64,000 bases of DNA from Primula veris (lineage: Eukaryota; Streptophyta; Magnoliopsida; Ericales; Primulaceae), in NCBI GenBank assembly GCA_963682055.1, contig OY821740.1:8371314-8435313 (forward strand), in the 5' to 3' direction. Both the position numbers and the translations under genes were made by a program. A model generated the notes under the pieces. That model was not told the origin of the DNA. It ran no database searches and saw only the letters and a list, made by a program, of their open reading frames with translations. The stretch's first letter is position 1, and every line of letters starts with the position of its first letter. Of this stretch, positions 63,546 through 64,000 are shown piece by piece.

Positions 63546-64000
63546 TAAAATTCAAATTAGTTGAATGAGTCAAATTTGGTTATTCCTTCTAAGTTATATA
63601 TCATTTATTTGCTGGCGTAGTAACTTAAAACTTGTAAGTTGATTTAGCTCTTTGTTTGGTCTGAAGAAGCTAGCTTGTTTGCTTGAAATTTATCCAAACA
63701 GACCCTTTAATTTCATTGCTTCAAACTTTTTTGTTAATGTTTGGATTTATCCCCATCATATAATATAAGGGATGTAATTCAATTTCCATATCAGAATTTA
63801 CCTTAAATATTTGTGCTAGCGGACTATTGGAAACAATAAATGTTATTGCTTGGAGTCTCTAATAATGCAAGATATGTAAAAAAAATCATGTTGATTAGCA
63901 TCTTTATGTTGTAACAAAATAGTTGTTGGTTGTTTCTTTATAGATGGACAAAAAGGCACAGCTATTCGAAGCGTATGTAGGCTTTCAACATATAGTAAAT
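63546..64000. other. right edge, intergenic
   Basis: No gene recognised. The last 60 bases are open in one frame (ATGGACAAAAAGGCACAG at 63943), which may be the start of an exon that continues outside the window, but there is too little to judge. Confidence 0.35.

Noticed and set aside
1..64000. tRNA or rRNA genes
   Set aside because: Apart from the B-box-like motif in the SINE at 22893-23030, I saw no cloverleaf-like or rRNA-like sequence; a tRNAscan run would be the decisive check.

Overview
The window is nuclear DNA of a flowering plant, most likely a eudicot. It is AT-rich, its genes are split by many short introns, and every gene recognised is a plant family: a CH-domain kinesin-14, two PP2C phosphatases, two PR-10/Bet v 1 proteins and a PX-PH phospholipase D zeta. 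I cannot name the species; an asterid is only a guess. Splice junctions were placed by hand. For every multi-exon gene the exon lengths sum to a whole number of codons and the reading frame continues across each junction.

Layout. 1-2356: hAT-type transposase gene running in from the left edge, broken by two in-frame stops. 3053-10854 (+): 19-exon kinesin-14 (985 aa) with one minor-class AT-AC intron and a Mutator-like MITE in its first intron. 12554-13838: 1.3-kb non-autonomous Mutator-like element with 80-bp terminal inverted repeats, a 9-bp target duplication, a telomere-like inverted repeat and GC-rich tandem repeats. 15884-16545: foldback repeat. 18888-22263 (+): 7-exon PP2C with a Cys-rich tail. 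22893-23030 (-): tRNA-derived SINE with a perfect 9-bp target duplication. 25155-25934 and 32281-33222 (+): tandem pair of two-exon PR-10 genes sharing upstream sequence, with an intronless gene of unknown function (29820-30530) and DNA transposon remnants between them. 35923-37934 (+): second, unrelated PP2C (5 exons). 38467-49416 (-): 20-exon phospholipase D zeta (1082 aa) whose first intron has a GC donor; it converges on the PP2C. 51984-58672 (-): Ty1/copia retrotransposon with 210-bp LTRs and an ATCAT target duplication but a ruined interior. 59632-64000: repeat fragments only, including a short array of CGATCGGTCG palindromes.

The genes do not form a pathway. Two PP2Cs, PLD zeta and PR-10 proteins are all families with roles in plant signalling or stress responses, but nothing in the sequence links them functionally. 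Their neighbourhood looks like ordinary gene order plus transposon insertion.

The least expected signal is in the copia element: about a dozen short inverted repeats with different arms surround nearly the same 8-base spacer (ACGACAGG on the + strand). I know of no described counterpart.
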